In this document: positions 7,344 through 16,530 of the stretch, piece after piece
Layout of the letters: the number at the start of each line of letters is the position of its first letter
Position numbering within the stretch: the first letter of the stretch is position 1
Assembly (NCBI RefSeq): GCF_000376245.1
Contig: NZ_AQXM01000055.1
Location: 1 to 64,000, forward strand
Reading direction: 5' to 3'
DNA: 64,000 nucleotides
Source: Acaricomes phytoseiuli DSM 14247
Lineage (GTDB): Bacteria; Actinomycetota; Actinomycetes; Actinomycetales; Micrococcaceae
The notes under the pieces: model-generated
Database searches by the model: none
What the model saw: only the letters and a program-made list of their open reading frames with translations
Told to the model about the DNA's origin: nothing
Position numbers and translations under genes: made by a program

Positions 7344-8564
7344 TCAGGCGAGCAGGGCGTCGATGAATTGTTCCGGGTCGAAAGGCGCCAGATCGTCCGG
7401 GCCTTCACCGAGGCCCACCAGCTTGACCGGCACGCCGAGGGTGTTCTGGATCGCGACGACGATGCCGCCCTTGGCCGTGCCATCCAGCTTGGTCAGAACG
7501 ATTCCGGTGATATCGACGACTTCGGCGAAGACTTTCGCCTGGTTCAGTCCGTTCTGCCCCGTGGTGGCGTCCAGTACCAGGAGAGCCTCCCGTACCGGGG
7601 CTTGTTTCTCGATGACGCGTTTGACCTTGCCGAGCTCGTCCATGAGCCCTACTTTGTTCTGCAGCCGGCCGGCGGTATCCACCATGACCACATCGACTTC
7701 TTGCTCGATACCGGCTTTGACGGCCTCGTATGCCACCGATGCCGGGTCCGCACCGTCGGCATCGGATTTGACCGTGGGCACACCGACCCGGCTGCCCCAG
7801 GTGGCCAGCTGCTCCGCCGCCGCGGCCCGGAAGGTATCCGCCGCACCCAGTAGCACGTCTTTATCCTCGGCCACCAGAACCCGGGCGAGCTTACCCACCG
7901 TGGTCGTCTTGCCGACTCCGTTGACGCCGACCACGAGGGTCACCGCGGGCAGACCGCCTTGCGGCTCCGTGGCCAGCGAGCGGTCGAGGTCAGGGCCGAG
8001 CAACTTGATGAGCTCTTCCCGCAGCATCCCGTGCACTTCTTCCGGAGTGCGGCTGCCCATGATCTTCACGCGTTCGCGCAGGGTCTCTACCAGTTGCATG
8101 CTCGGTTCGGTGCCGATATCCGCCAGCAAGAGCGTCTCTTCGATTTCGTCCCAGGTGGATTCGTCGATCTTATCGCTGGCCAGCAGAGCGAGCAGACTGC
8201 GGCCGAGTGCGCTATTGGACTTGGCCAGGCGCGCACGGAGCCGCTGCAAGCGGCCGGCGACCGGCTCCGGCTGCTCGCGATGTTCCACAGGTTCTGCAGT
8301 ATCCGGCAGTTCCGGCTCACCCGTCGTGGGCCCAGCCGTCCCGGCAGCTTCTGGTCCAGCGGGTGAATCCGGCCTCTGCGCCGTTTCATCTTGTGTTCCC
8401 GGCGGCTCAAGACCTTGATCAGGAACACTGCCGGCATCCTGATCCTCGGTTTTTGTCCAGGAACCCAGACCACTACGGGAAGCCCGGATCAGAACTGTGA
8501 TCAGACCGCCTAGAACAGCGATCGCCACGACGAGGTACAAGATGACAAGCCAGAGATCATTCAC
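7344..8564 (-). CDS. ftsY: Signal recognition particle receptor FtsY
   Basis: A 406-residue membrane-associated GTPase that pairs with Ffh to target nascent membrane proteins. An N-terminal hydrophobic segment (LWLVILYLVVAIAVLGGLI, about residues 4-22) anchors it, followed by an acidic, Pro-rich linker to about residue 105. The NG domain follows with VGVNGVGKTTT, DTFRAAAAEQL, DTAGRLQNK and TKLDGTAKGG. The transmembrane anchor is typical of actinobacterial FtsY and absent from E. coli FtsY. It is transcribed in the same direction as smc, upstream. Confidence 0.97.
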   Translation of the reverse strand: MNDLWLVILYLVVAIAVLGGLITVLIRASRSGLGSWTKTEDQDAGSVPDQGLEPPGTQDETAQRPDSPAGPEAAGTAGPTTGEPELPDTAEPVEHREQPEPVAGRLQRLRARLAKSNSALGRSLLALLASDKIDESTWDEIEETLLLADIGTEPSMQLVETLRERVKIMGSRTPEEVHGMLREELIKLLGPDLDRSLATEPQGGLPAVTLVVGVNGVGKTTTVGKLARVLVAEDKDVLLGAADTFRAAAAEQLATWGSRVGVPTVKSDADGADPASVAYEAVKAGIEQEVDVVMVDTAGRLQNKVGLMDELGKVKRVIEKQAPVREALLVLDATTGQNGLNQAKVFAEVVDITGIVLTKLDGTAKGGIVVAIQNTLGVPVKLVGLGEGPDDLAPFDPEQFIDALLA

Positions 8565-8600
8565 ATGTTCTAGCTTCTCATAGCGTGGGGGCTATCCCCA

Positions 8601-8633
8601 TCCCCGGGCACAGCTCTCAGCAAAGCCCGGGGA
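8601..8633. terminator. Hairpin after the orphan response regulator
   Basis: TCCCCGGGC at 8601-8609 pairs perfectly with GCCCGGGGA at 8625-8633 around a 15-nt loop, just downstream of the minus-strand stop at 8650. There is no T run, so it may be a weak or Rho-assisted terminator. Confidence 0.4.
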
Positions 8634-8649
8634 TTCCACTGACGGCTGC

Positions 8650-9396
8650 TCAGCCCTCGTCTTCGTCGTCGCTCAGCAGCCCGGCGTGGTCAGCGGCCAC
8701 CGCGAGCTGGACCCGGTTATCTATGCCCACGCTGCGCATGATCTGGGCCAGATGAGCTTTGACCGTGGCTTCGCTGATATGCAGCAGAGTACCGATCTGC
8801 GCGTTGGTCAGACCGTTGGCGATAGCTCTGACGATCCGGCGATCGCGCAGGCTCAGCGAACTGAAACGCGCAGCGGAGGGGCTGTCCAGCTTGCGGAACG
8901 CCGAGAGCCGGCCCAGCTGCGGCCGGGAGGCGTAGACGACTCCCCCGGCGCTGATGATCCGGACGATCACCGCGATGTCTTCCAGCATCGACCGTTTATC
9001 CAGGAAGCTCGCGGCACCGGCTTCGATCATGGCCTCCATGCTGCCCATTGCCTCCACGGAGGCCAGCACGATGACTTTCGTGCGGGATCGTGCCAGGCGC
9101 AGTGAACGGAGAATAGCCAGACAGGTATCACTACCGATCTCGGTGTCGATCACTGCGATATCCGGCCGGTCAGTCTGCAATCTGCGCACAGCCTCGGCCT
9201 CAGTTCGACTGATGCCGTTGACTTCAATATAGCCTGCGGCGGCGAATAGCTGCGCTAGCCCCAGCCTGGTGAGGAAATCACCGCCAGCGATGTGGACCTT
9301 GATCGGTCTGGTCTCAGCCAATGATTCGGTGTTTATCGGCCGAGACTTCTCTGGCGGCTGAGTTAGGGTTGGTCTAGAGGCTGCTTGAAGGCTCAC
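8650..9396 (-). CDS. Orphan NarL/LuxR-family response regulator with an atypical receiver
   Basis: A protein of 248 residues: a 30-residue N-terminal extension, a receiver-like domain (about 31-150), and a C-terminal LuxR HTH (SLRDRRIVRAIANGLTNAQI, then ATVKAHLAQIM). The phosphoacceptor position is kept (IAVID84TEIGS) and so is the conserved Lys134, but the acidic pair that binds Mg2+ near the start of the receiver is replaced by Gly38-Gly39 (IAGGDFLTR instead of VDDHxLVR). No histidine kinase is adjacent; it lies between smc and ftsY. It probably works without phosphorylation or senses a ligand; its targets are unknown. Confidence 0.85.
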   Translation of the reverse strand: MSLQAASRPTLTQPPEKSRPINTESLAETRPIKVHIAGGDFLTRLGLAQLFAAAGYIEVNGISRTEAEAVRRLQTDRPDIAVIDTEIGSDTCLAILRSLRLARSRTKVIVLASVEAMGSMEAMIEAGAASFLDKRSMLEDIAVIVRIISAGGVVYASRPQLGRLSAFRKLDSPSAARFSSLSLRDRRIVRAIANGLTNAQIGTLLHISEATVKAHLAQIMRSVGIDNRVQLAVAADHAGLLSDDEDEG

Positions 9397-9662
9397 CCAT
9401 GACTCCTATTCTCGTTCTCCACCAATGCCCGGTGGGTGGAACTAAGCCAAATGGCGAATCAGCCCGATATCTTGTACGGGCCGGACGCATCACGCTCGCG
9501 CCACATTGAGACTATCAGCCAGGATGAGCCGCCTGCGATAGCCAAGTGGCTATATCTTAAACGCAGGATCCGCAAGTTATTGCGCTTTCCCCTAATTTTG
9601 CACTAACTTACTTTGTTACCCGTGAGTTTTACTGGGGAGTAACATTCGTTAATTTCGTTAAT

Positions 9663-12600
9663 TCAGGCCTCTGCGGAAATCCGCTGGCCGATCACGGCAG
9701 AGACTCCATCACCGCGCATGCTGACACCATAGAGTGCGTCGGCGACGTCCATGGTGCGCTTCTGGTGGGTGATGACGATGAGCTGACTCGATTCGCGCAG
9801 CTCTTCGAAGATGGTCAGCAGGCGGCCGAGGTTCGTATCATCCAGGGCGGCTTCTACTTCATCCATGACGTAGAAGGGCGAGGGCCGCGCCTTGAAAATG
9901 GCGACGAGCAGAGCGACCGCGGTCAGCGAGCGCTCACCGCCGGAGAGCAGCGAAAGACGCTTGATCTTCTTGCCCGCGGGGCGCGCTTCGACCTCGATTC
10001 CGGTGGTGAGCATATCCGAGGGGTCGGTGAGCACCAGCCGGCCTTCGCCGCCGGGGAAGAGCCGCCCGAAAACCCGCTCGAACTGCTGAGCGGTATCGGC
10101 GAAAGCCTCGGTGAAGACCTGCTCCACCCGTTGGTCGACTTCCCTGATGATGTCCAGGAGGTCTTTCCGACTGGATCTGAGGTCTTCGAGCTGACTGGCC
10201 AGGAACTGGTGCCGTTCCTCCAATGCGGCAAACTCTTCAAGCGCCAGCGGATTGACCTTGCCGAGTGTGCTGAGGTCCCGTTCGGCGCGGCGCAGCCGCT
10301 TCTCCTGCTCCGCCCGGACGAAAGGGACTCCTTCGGCACGGAGCGGCTGCCCGTCGGCATCGACCTCGACGCGCAGCTGCGCCCATTTGTCCCCATCCTG
10401 CATGTTCCCGCCCTGCCTCGGGCCGGATGGAATGAGTACCTGCGGCCCATACTCGGCCAGGAGATGCTCCGCGGTGAAACCGAGCTCCTCGATAGCGCGG
10501 TTCTCCAGGGCCTCAATGCGCAGGCGCTGCTGCGCCCGGGCCAGTTCATCCCGATGCACTGAGTCGGTGAGCTGCGCGAGCTCCGCCGCGAGCGCCTCGT
10601 TCCCGGTGCGCAACTCTGCCAGTTCTGCCTCCTGAGCGGTCTGACGCTCTTCAGCCTCGTCTCTGCTCCGGCCGGCCCGTTCGACGGAGACATCGGCGTA
10701 CTGGAGCGCCGAGCCTGCTGCCCTAGCAACGGCAGCGGCCTTTTTCGCCTGGACCTGCCGTGCGCGCACCCGCTGCGCTGCCTGCGCCCTGGCTTTGCGT
10801 TCGTTCTGCGCTGCACGTTCGAGCGAGGAGGCACGTGAGTCGAGTGCGCTAAGCTGCTCCTCTCCACTGCGTAGCGCGAGGCGGGCATCCATCTCCGAAG
10901 CCCGTGCCGCTGCCGCAGCGGTCATCAGCTCATCACGCAGATCTGTGGCAGGCTCGGCTTCTTCCGGCGCGTCCTGGGCCGCGGTCAAGCGTTCCGAAGC
11001 TGCGGCGAGGGCTTGCCGTTCTGCGGTCAGGCTGCTTGCCGCAGCGTCGATGGCGCGCTCATGGCGCTCGCTTTCGGCGACTGCGGAGCGCAAGGTGCTG
11101 CCCAGGGTGCCGAGGCGCTCGGCGACCGAAGCCATTCGGGCGTCGGATTCGTTGAGGCGCTGCAAAGCGGTATCAGCATCCGCCCGGGCCTGCTCTAGGC
11201 GTCCGGTCAAGCCTGAGAGCTGAAAGTTCGCACGCTCGGCTTGCGCGGTGAGTTCGTTGATCCGTGATTCGGTCTCCTCGATCACGGCGAGCAACTCCAG
11301 TTGCGAGGGTGCCGAGGTTGACCCGCCCCGGACTGAGTAACGCGTGAAGACGTCGGCTTGCGCAGTGACCGCGGTGATCTCAGGATCGGCGTCGATAGCT
11401 ATCGTGGCTTCAGCAAAGCCGGGAACCAATACCGTCTGGCCGAGCAGCCTGCGCACGAGCCAGACGAGCTCGGGATCCACCGTGACCGCGTCCACGGCGG
11501 CAAGCGCTGAGGGGATCTGCTCTGCGACTCGCCGAGCCGCCTGCTCGCTGACCTCTCCGGAGGCGCCGTGCTCCGGCTGAACAGGTACTGCGAGCAGGAT
11601 CTCTAGCCGGCCGGCGTCATCCTGGCGCGCCCAGTCAACAGCAGAGGCGGCTGCATCGAAATCGGCCATCAGCACCGCGTCGGCTGCACTGCCCAGGGCC
11701 GCGGCGATGGCCGCTTCGTGACCGGATTGCACTGTGAGGGCCTCGGCTAAGGTGCGGAGCACGCCCTGATTTCCCGAGCTGAACAGGCGGTCGGAGCCAT
11801 TCCGATGCTCCAGGCCCACCCGCAGCGCATCCCGCCGAGCGGTCAAGGATTCTCGCTCCCGTTCGGCCTGCTGCCGCTGCTCGGTAAGCTGAGTGTGCTC
11901 TGCCTCCAGCTGACCCAGCTCGTTGTTGATGGTCTCGAAATCGGCGTCAAGAGATTCCTCCCCGGCTTCCACCCCGGCAATCTGAGCCTCCAGGCTGGTG
12001 AATTCTTCTTGTGCATCTTGTCTGCGCTGCTGAGCCTCCTGCTGGGCTTGCCGGAGCCTGCCGAGTTCCGCTTCTGCGGCTTCGGCTCGTGAGCGGGCCG
12101 AACCCACTTGCCCCGCGATCCGCGCCAATGACTCTCGCCGATCCGCGCTGGCGCGCAGAATCAGGGTGAGCCGCTGCTCTTCGGCGGACACCGCGGCTTC
12201 CACCGATGTCTTAGACTCCACCGCTCGGGCCAGGGCCTCGGTGCGCTCCTGCACCTCGTGACGCAGCTGCTGCTGTTCGACGCGCAGCTGAGCCGCCTGC
12301 TGCTCCAGCCGTTCCGGCTCCCGCCCAGAGCCGAGATCATCGGAGGCCGCAGGAGCACCGAGCAGCCGGTGCCGTTCGGCGGCCAGGGAGGCAAGCGACC
12401 TCAGCCTCTCGCGCTGCGAGGAGATGCTGTACCAGGTCTCCCGGATTGCCCCGAGCCGGGAACTTGCAGCGGTCGCCTCCTGCTCCAGCTCGGCCTGCCT
12501 GCGGCGACGCAGCTCCAGAGCTTGTTCCACTTCGGCGCGCCGTTCCTTGAGGGAGGTTTCATCAGCTACGTCCTGCGCCAGGGAATCCTGCAACTGAACC

Positions 12601-13301
12601 AGATCATCGGCCATGAGCCGAGCCCGAGCGTCCCGGACCTCGAACTGCACGGTCTGGGCCCGGCGAGCGACTTCGGCCTGTCTGCCCAGAGGCGCGAGCT
12701 GCCGCCGGATCTCAGCGACCAGGTCTTCCAGGCGGGTGACATTGGCCTGCATTGCCTCTAGTTTGCGCAAGGTCTTCTCCTTGCGTCGCCGGTGCTTGAG
12801 CACCCCGGCGGCTTCTTCGATGAAGCCGCGGCGGTCCTCGGCGGTGGCGTGCAGCACTCGGTCCAGCTGCCCCTGGCCGACGATGACGTGCATTTCCCGG
12901 CCCAGCCCGGAATCGGAGAGCAGTTCCTGGATATCCAGCAATCGGCAGCCCTCGCCGTTGATGGCGTACTCGCTGCCGCCAGTGCGGAAAAGCGTCCGGG
13001 AGATGGTGACTTCGGTGTAGTCGATCGGCAGCGCACCATCGGAATTATCGATGGTCAGGGAGACCTGGGCACGGCCCAGCGGCGGCCTGCCCGCGGTACC
13101 CGCGAAGATGACGTCCTCCATCTTGCCGCCGCGCAGCGTTTTGGCCCCTTGCTCCCCCATCACCCAGGCCAGGGCGTCGACGACATTCGATTTGCCCGAG
13201 CCGTTGGGGCCGACCACCGCGGTCACTCCGGGCTCGAACTCGAAGGTCGTCGCCGAGGCGAAGGATTTGAATCCGCGCAGCGTGAGGCTTTTCAGATGCA
13301 T
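9663..13301 (-). CDS. smc: Chromosome segregation ATPase SMC
   Basis: A 1212-residue protein that, with ScpA and ScpB, forms the bacterial condensin. The Walker A motif GPNGSGKSNV (residues 31-40) is at the N terminus. Long coiled-coil arms rich in Glu, Gln, Ala and Arg follow (about 170-510 and 680-1010), flanking a hinge of about 170 residues. The C-terminal head has the ABC signature LLSGGERSLTAVALL and the Walker B segment FYVMDEVEAALDD. The length matches actinobacterial SMC. It is separated from mutM by 22 nt and belongs to the rpmF-rnc-mutM-smc operon. Confidence 0.97.
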   Translation of the reverse strand: MHLKSLTLRGFKSFASATTFEFEPGVTAVVGPNGSGKSNVVDALAWVMGEQGAKTLRGGKMEDVIFAGTAGRPPLGRAQVSLTIDNSDGALPIDYTEVTISRTLFRTGGSEYAINGEGCRLLDIQELLSDSGLGREMHVIVGQGQLDRVLHATAEDRRGFIEEAAGVLKHRRRKEKTLRKLEAMQANVTRLEDLVAEIRRQLAPLGRQAEVARRAQTVQFEVRDARARLMADDLVQLQDSLAQDVADETSLKERRAEVEQALELRRRRQAELEQEATAASSRLGAIRETWYSISSQRERLRSLASLAAERHRLLGAPAASDDLGSGREPERLEQQAAQLRVEQQQLRHEVQERTEALARAVESKTSVEAAVSAEEQRLTLILRASADRRESLARIAGQVGSARSRAEAAEAELGRLRQAQQEAQQRRQDAQEEFTSLEAQIAGVEAGEESLDADFETINNELGQLEAEHTQLTEQRQQAERERESLTARRDALRVGLEHRNGSDRLFSSGNQGVLRTLAEALTVQSGHEAAIAAALGSAADAVLMADFDAAASAVDWARQDDAGRLEILLAVPVQPEHGASGEVSEQAARRVAEQIPSALAAVDAVTVDPELVWLVRRLLGQTVLVPGFAEATIAIDADPEITAVTAQADVFTRYSVRGGSTSAPSQLELLAVIEETESRINELTAQAERANFQLSGLTGRLEQARADADTALQRLNESDARMASVAERLGTLGSTLRSAVAESERHERAIDAAASSLTAERQALAAASERLTAAQDAPEEAEPATDLRDELMTAAAAARASEMDARLALRSGEEQLSALDSRASSLERAAQNERKARAQAAQRVRARQVQAKKAAAVARAAGSALQYADVSVERAGRSRDEAEERQTAQEAELAELRTGNEALAAELAQLTDSVHRDELARAQQRLRIEALENRAIEELGFTAEHLLAEYGPQVLIPSGPRQGGNMQDGDKWAQLRVEVDADGQPLRAEGVPFVRAEQEKRLRRAERDLSTLGKVNPLALEEFAALEERHQFLASQLEDLRSSRKDLLDIIREVDQRVEQVFTEAFADTAQQFERVFGRLFPGGEGRLVLTDPSDMLTTGIEVEARPAGKKIKRLSLLSGGERSLTAVALLVAIFKARPSPFYVMDEVEAALDDTNLGRLLTIFEELRESSQLIVITHQKRTMDVADALYGVSMRGDGVSAVIGQRISAEA

Positions 13302-13323
13302 GCGACGCCCGCTTCCCGGAAAC

Positions 13324-14286
13324 TCATCCGACGCGCCTGGTTCGGGGCCGGCTCTGGCAACGCGGGCAGAAGTAGGAGGAGCGATTCATGAATGGCTCTC
13401 TCCTGATGAGACTCTGACAGCGCGAGCAGGGCTGCCCCTCCCGCCCGTAGGCCTGCAGGGAGCGCTCGAAGTACCCGGACGAGCCGTTGACATTGACGTA
13501 GAGCGAGTCGAAGCTGGTACCACCGGCGGCCAAGGCCGACCGCATGACCGCGCGGACTTCGGTGAGCAACGAGGAGATCTGAGGCCCGGTGAGCCGCGCG
13601 GCCGGGCGGGCGTAATGGATGCGGCTGGCCCATAGGGCCTCATCCGCGTAGATGTTCCCGATCCCCGAGATCAGGGTCTGATCCAACAGGGCGCGTTTGA
13701 TCTCGGTGGCCTTGCGACGCAGCGTCCGGATAAAAGCGCGTTCGTCGAAATACGGGTCCAGCGGATCACGGGCGATATGCGCGGCTTCGGCGGCGATCAG
13801 CCCCGGGCGGTTATCCTCGTCCCCCGCGCCTGCCGGCAAGCCGTCCGGGGTGGGGATCAGCGGGGCCAGATGCATTCCGCCAAAGATCCTCTGGTCGATG
13901 AATCTCAGTTCCGGGGGCGCATCCGCCCGGGGTGCCAGACGCAGCCGGACCTTGAGATGACGTTCGTCGGGGTGGGATTCGGGCTGGATGAGTAGCTGGC
14001 CGCTCATGCCCAAATGCGCCAACAGCGCATAGTCTTCAGGAAGATAGGTTCCGGGGTCTGCGGTCGGATCAGAATCATTGCTACTCAGCGGCAGCCAGAG
14101 GAATTTACCGCGCCGCACGACTCGCTCCAGACGGCGCCCCAGCAACCGGGCCCGGAAGTCTTCCGTGCCACTCGCGTGGCGGCGCAGCGATCGCGGGTCC
14201 AGGACCTCGACATCTTCTATCACCCGGCCTGCGGCCCAGCGCTCGAGGCCGGATCGGACCACCTCTACTTCAGGCAGCTCAGGCAC
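13324..14286 (-). CDS. mutM: Formamidopyrimidine-DNA glycosylase (Fpg/MutM)
   Basis: A 320-residue bifunctional base-excision repair enzyme that removes 8-oxoguanine and FaPy lesions. It begins with the invariant [13 protein letters not shown] (catalytic Pro2 and Glu3), carries the conserved Lys in [12 protein letters not shown], the helix-2-turn-helix ([15 protein letters not shown]), and a C-terminal zinc finger with CSRCQ and CPRCQ pairs. The start is a GTG at 14286, fixed by the conserved N terminus. It is slightly longer than E. coli Fpg because of an insert around residues 70-85 and another near 150. It begins 2 nt after rnc ends. Confidence 0.96.
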   Translation of the reverse strand: MPELPEVEVVRSGLERWAAGRVIEDVEVLDPRSLRRHASGTEDFRARLLGRRLERVVRRGKFLWLPLSSNDSDPTADPGTYLPEDYALLAHLGMSGQLLIQPESHPDERHLKVRLRLAPRADAPPELRFIDQRIFGGMHLAPLIPTPDGLPAGAGDEDNRPGLIAAEAAHIARDPLDPYFDERAFIRTLRRKATEIKRALLDQTLISGIGNIYADEALWASRIHYARPAARLTGPQISSLLTEVRAVMRSALAAGGTSFDSLYVNVNGSSGYFERSLQAYGREGQPCSRCQSLIRREPFMNRSSYFCPRCQSRPRTRRVG

Positions 14287-14288
14287 TT

Positions 14289-15047
14289 TTACGCCCCGTG
14301 ATCAGACTTATCGGCATGCAGCTCTGAGGTTTCCGCGCTCTTGAAAGCCAGCCAGCTCCGTGCTGCTGCTTCCTGCTCGGCTTCTTTTTTGGAGTGCCCG
14401 CTTCCGTTCTCGTAACGGGTTTCACCGATGATCAGCGTAGCGTGGTAGATGCGGGCGTGATCCGGCCCTTCGCCGACGACTTCGTACCGCACCGAGCCAA
14501 GGTGGTTCATCGCGGCGTGCTCTTGGATGCTGGTCTTCCAGTCGGTCGCAGCCCCTAGCGCTTCGACGTTCCTGAGTAGTTCGCCGACCAGGCGCATCAC
14601 CAGCTGCCGGGCGGCTTCGATGCCGTGACAGAGGTAGGTGGCCCCGATAATCGCTTCCATCGTGTCGGCCAGGATCGAGGCTTTGTTCTTGCCATGGGTG
14701 ATCTGCTCGCCCTGACCCAGCAGGATGAAATCGCCGAGGCCCAGGCCTCGGGCGACGCCGGCCAGGGCACGAGTGCTGACCACCGCGGAGCGCCGCTTGG
14801 CCAGCTCGCCCTCGGCAAGGTCCGGGTTATCTCGGAACAATGCGTCCGTCACCGAGAACCCGAGAACCGAATCGCCGAGGAACTCAAGGCGCTCGTTGGT
14901 TGGAATACCGCCGTGCTCATAGGCATAGGAACGATGAGTCAGCGCAAGACGAAGAGTCTCGGCGTCGATATCGACGCCGAGACGCTTCTGAAGCGCGGTG
15001 TAATCAGGCACGCTCTGGCCTGCCCCGGCTTTGGACCCAGACCTCAT
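14289..15047 (-). CDS. rnc: Ribonuclease III
   Basis: A 252-residue double-strand-specific endoribonuclease that processes rRNA precursors and structured RNAs. The catalytic signature [14 protein letters not shown] is at about residues 50-63. A second acidic region ([13 protein letters not shown]) and a C-terminal double-stranded RNA-binding domain ([13 protein letters not shown], then [21 protein letters not shown]) follow. An upstream start at 15131 would overlap rpmF, so I place the start at the ATG at 15047, 17 nt after the rpmF stop. It is part of the rpmF-rnc-mutM-smc cluster. Confidence 0.95.
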   Translation of the reverse strand: MRSGSKAGAGQSVPDYTALQKRLGVDIDAETLRLALTHRSYAYEHGGIPTNERLEFLGDSVLGFSVTDALFRDNPDLAEGELAKRRSAVVSTRALAGVARGLGLGDFILLGQGEQITHGKNKASILADTMEAIIGATYLCHGIEAARQLVMRLVGELLRNVEALGAATDWKTSIQEHAAMNHLGSVRYEVVGEGPDHARIYHATLIIGETRYENGSGHSKKEAEQEAAARSWLAFKSAETSELHADKSDHGA

Positions 15048-15063
15048 CGTGGTCAGGCCAGAC

Positions 15064-15267
15064 TCAGATGTCGGCGACCTTGCGGCCCTTGTACTCAAGG
15101 AAAAGCGGAGTACCGGCCGAATCGGAGACAACTTTGGCCTGGTGCGGCAGTGAGTACGTCACTTGACCGTTCTCGACAGTCTTGACCAGGTTAGGGGCAG
15201 CGGCCTTCCACTGAGAGCGGCGGGCTCGCGTATTGGAGCGGGACATCTTCCGCTTGGGAACAGCCAC
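15064..15267 (-). CDS. rpmF: 50S ribosomal protein L32
   Basis: A 67-residue small basic protein starting [20 protein letters not shown], the L32 signature. It has no Cys residues, so it is the zinc-independent (C-minus) form of L32. It is followed by rnc and preceded by the DUF177 gene, a linkage common to most bacteria. Confidence 0.97.
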   Translation of the reverse strand: MAVPKRKMSRSNTRARRSQWKAAAPNLVKTVENGQVTYSLPHQAKVVSDSAGTPLFLEYKGRKVADI

Positions 15268-15287
15268 GGCTAACTCTTTTCTCTCGT

Positions 15288-15734
15288 CTACTTCTGCTCT
15301 GGATCTTCGGTGAAGCCACGAAGTGCATCCCAGCGAGGATCCACAGCCTCATGGTGGTGGCCGGGGTGGTCCGCCAAGTGCACTCCGCATTCGGAGCACA
15401 GGCCTGGGCAATCATCCCGGCACACCGGTTGGAACGGCAGTGCAGTGACTACCGCGTCCCGAAGCGCCGGGTCGAGGTCGATCATCTCGTCCTCGATCAG
15501 GCGCTGTTCATCATCAGCTTCTTCGTCTCCGCCCCGAGCCCGAACCGGCTCGGGAGCTTCGAAGAAGAACATTTCCTGGATATCGATATCGAAGTCACGC
15601 TCAAGAGGATCAAGGCATCGGCTGCACTCACCCGTCCCGTGGACGCGTGCGGCACCCGAGACGAAGATTCCCTCGTGCACGGCTTCTAAGCTCAGATCCA
15701 GGTCAACGGGTGACCCTTCCTGAACCGCGATCAT
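15288..15734 (-). CDS. DUF177 / YceD-family protein
   Basis: A family linked to 23S rRNA accumulation in bacteria and always next to rpmF. The visible part from the ATG at 15734 is 148 residues, with a zinc-like set of cysteines (CSRCLDP, then [17 protein letters not shown]) and acidic segments. The frame stays open and family-like for another 42 codons upstream (for example SPLRVAIREFGRSPGSTRS) to position 15860, with no ATG, GTG, TTG or CTG in it. A good ribosome binding site (AGGAG at 15867-15871) points to an AUC codon at 15858-15860. The true protein is therefore probably about 190 residues; see the finding. Confidence 0.88.
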   Translation of the reverse strand: MIAVQEGSPVDLDLSLEAVHEGIFVSGAARVHGTGECSRCLDPLERDFDIDIQEMFFFEAPEPVRARGGDEEADDEQRLIEDEMIDLDPALRDAVVTALPFQPVCRDDCPGLCSECGVHLADHPGHHHEAVDPRWDALRGFTEDPEQK

Positions 15735-15897
15735 GCCCGAACCGAGATCTCCCGGCGCGGGTATGGTCTGTTGGATCGACCGGGTGCTACCGGGGCTGCG
15801 ACCGAATTCTCTGATCGCAACCCGGAGCGGCGATTCGCCGGAGCGGTGACTCGCGTTGATGATCGACTCCTGTTGAAAAATCTATGACCGACGAACT

Positions 15898-15927
15898 ATC
15901 TTAGCCTGAAAGCAGAGTTCTACTCAA
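15898..15927 (-). promoter_or_regulatory. Promoter of the DUF177-rpmF-rnc-mutM-smc operon
   Basis: On the minus strand, TTGAGT (15927-15922) and TAAGAT (15903-15898) are separated by 18 nt, a near-consensus housekeeping promoter. The predicted start near 15891 leaves a leader of about 30 nt to the AUC codon at 15860 and over 150 nt to the first ATG. Confidence 0.6.
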
Positions 15928-15974
15928 ACGCCAGATTCTCAGCTTGGCTTTCCTCGGCCTTTGGTAGTTCTAAT

Positions 15975-16442
15975 CTAGCTTTTGAGCTCGCGCAGAACGC
16001 CACGAGGCACATAGCCCGAGACGTCCCCTCCTAATTGCGTGACTTCTTTGATCATGGTCGATGACAGATGTGCGTACCGGGCCTCCCCCAGAAGGAAGAC
16101 TGTTTCCACGCTGCTAAGCTGGCGGTTCATCACCGCCATCGGTGCCTCGTATTCATAATCCAGGGCGGAGCGCAAGCCCTTGACGATAGCGCTGGCTCCC
16201 CGCCGATGGCAATATTCAGCGAGCAGGCCATCATCCATCGGTTCCACGATGATGCCACTCAGCGAAGCGAAAGTCTCCTTAGCCATCGCCAGCCGCTCCT
16301 CCAGACTGAACCGGTACTTCTTGGAATAGTTCGTGGAAACCGCGACGATTACTTCATCGAAAAGGGCTGCGGCCCGAGTGATCACTTCAAGATGACCATT
16401 ATGAATAGGATCGAAGGATCCGGGGCAGACAACACGTCGCAT
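15975..16442 (-). CDS. coaD: Phosphopantetheine adenylyltransferase (CoaD)
   Basis: A 155-residue enzyme that transfers AMP from ATP to 4'-phosphopantetheine, the penultimate step of CoA synthesis. It starts MRRVVCPGSFDPIHNGHLEVI with the nucleotidyltransferase HxGH motif (HNGH, residues 16-19), and ends with the ATP-binding segment YAHLSSTMIKEV (usually ISSTxVR/KE). The length is normal for the family. In relatives coaD sits next to rsmD; here an accessory module intervenes. Confidence 0.96.
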   Translation of the reverse strand: MRRVVCPGSFDPIHNGHLEVITRAAALFDEVIVAVSTNYSKKYRFSLEERLAMAKETFASLSGIIVEPMDDGLLAEYCHRRGASAIVKGLRSALDYEYEAPMAVMNRQLSSVETVFLLGEARYAHLSSTMIKEVTQLGGDVSGYVPRGVLRELKS

Positions 16443-16530
16443 GAAGTTAATCTACCTCTTGATACATGCCGACCACACTACCGCGTAGCGTAAATTCACA
16501 CATACATAACTGGCGCGACCCGAAATATAA

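Noticed and set aside
9397-9662. AT-richer gap between smc and the orphan regulator
   Set aside because: It contains a loose repeat (CGTTAATTTCGTTAATTC) and probable promoter DNA, but no gene, RNA or convincing operator.
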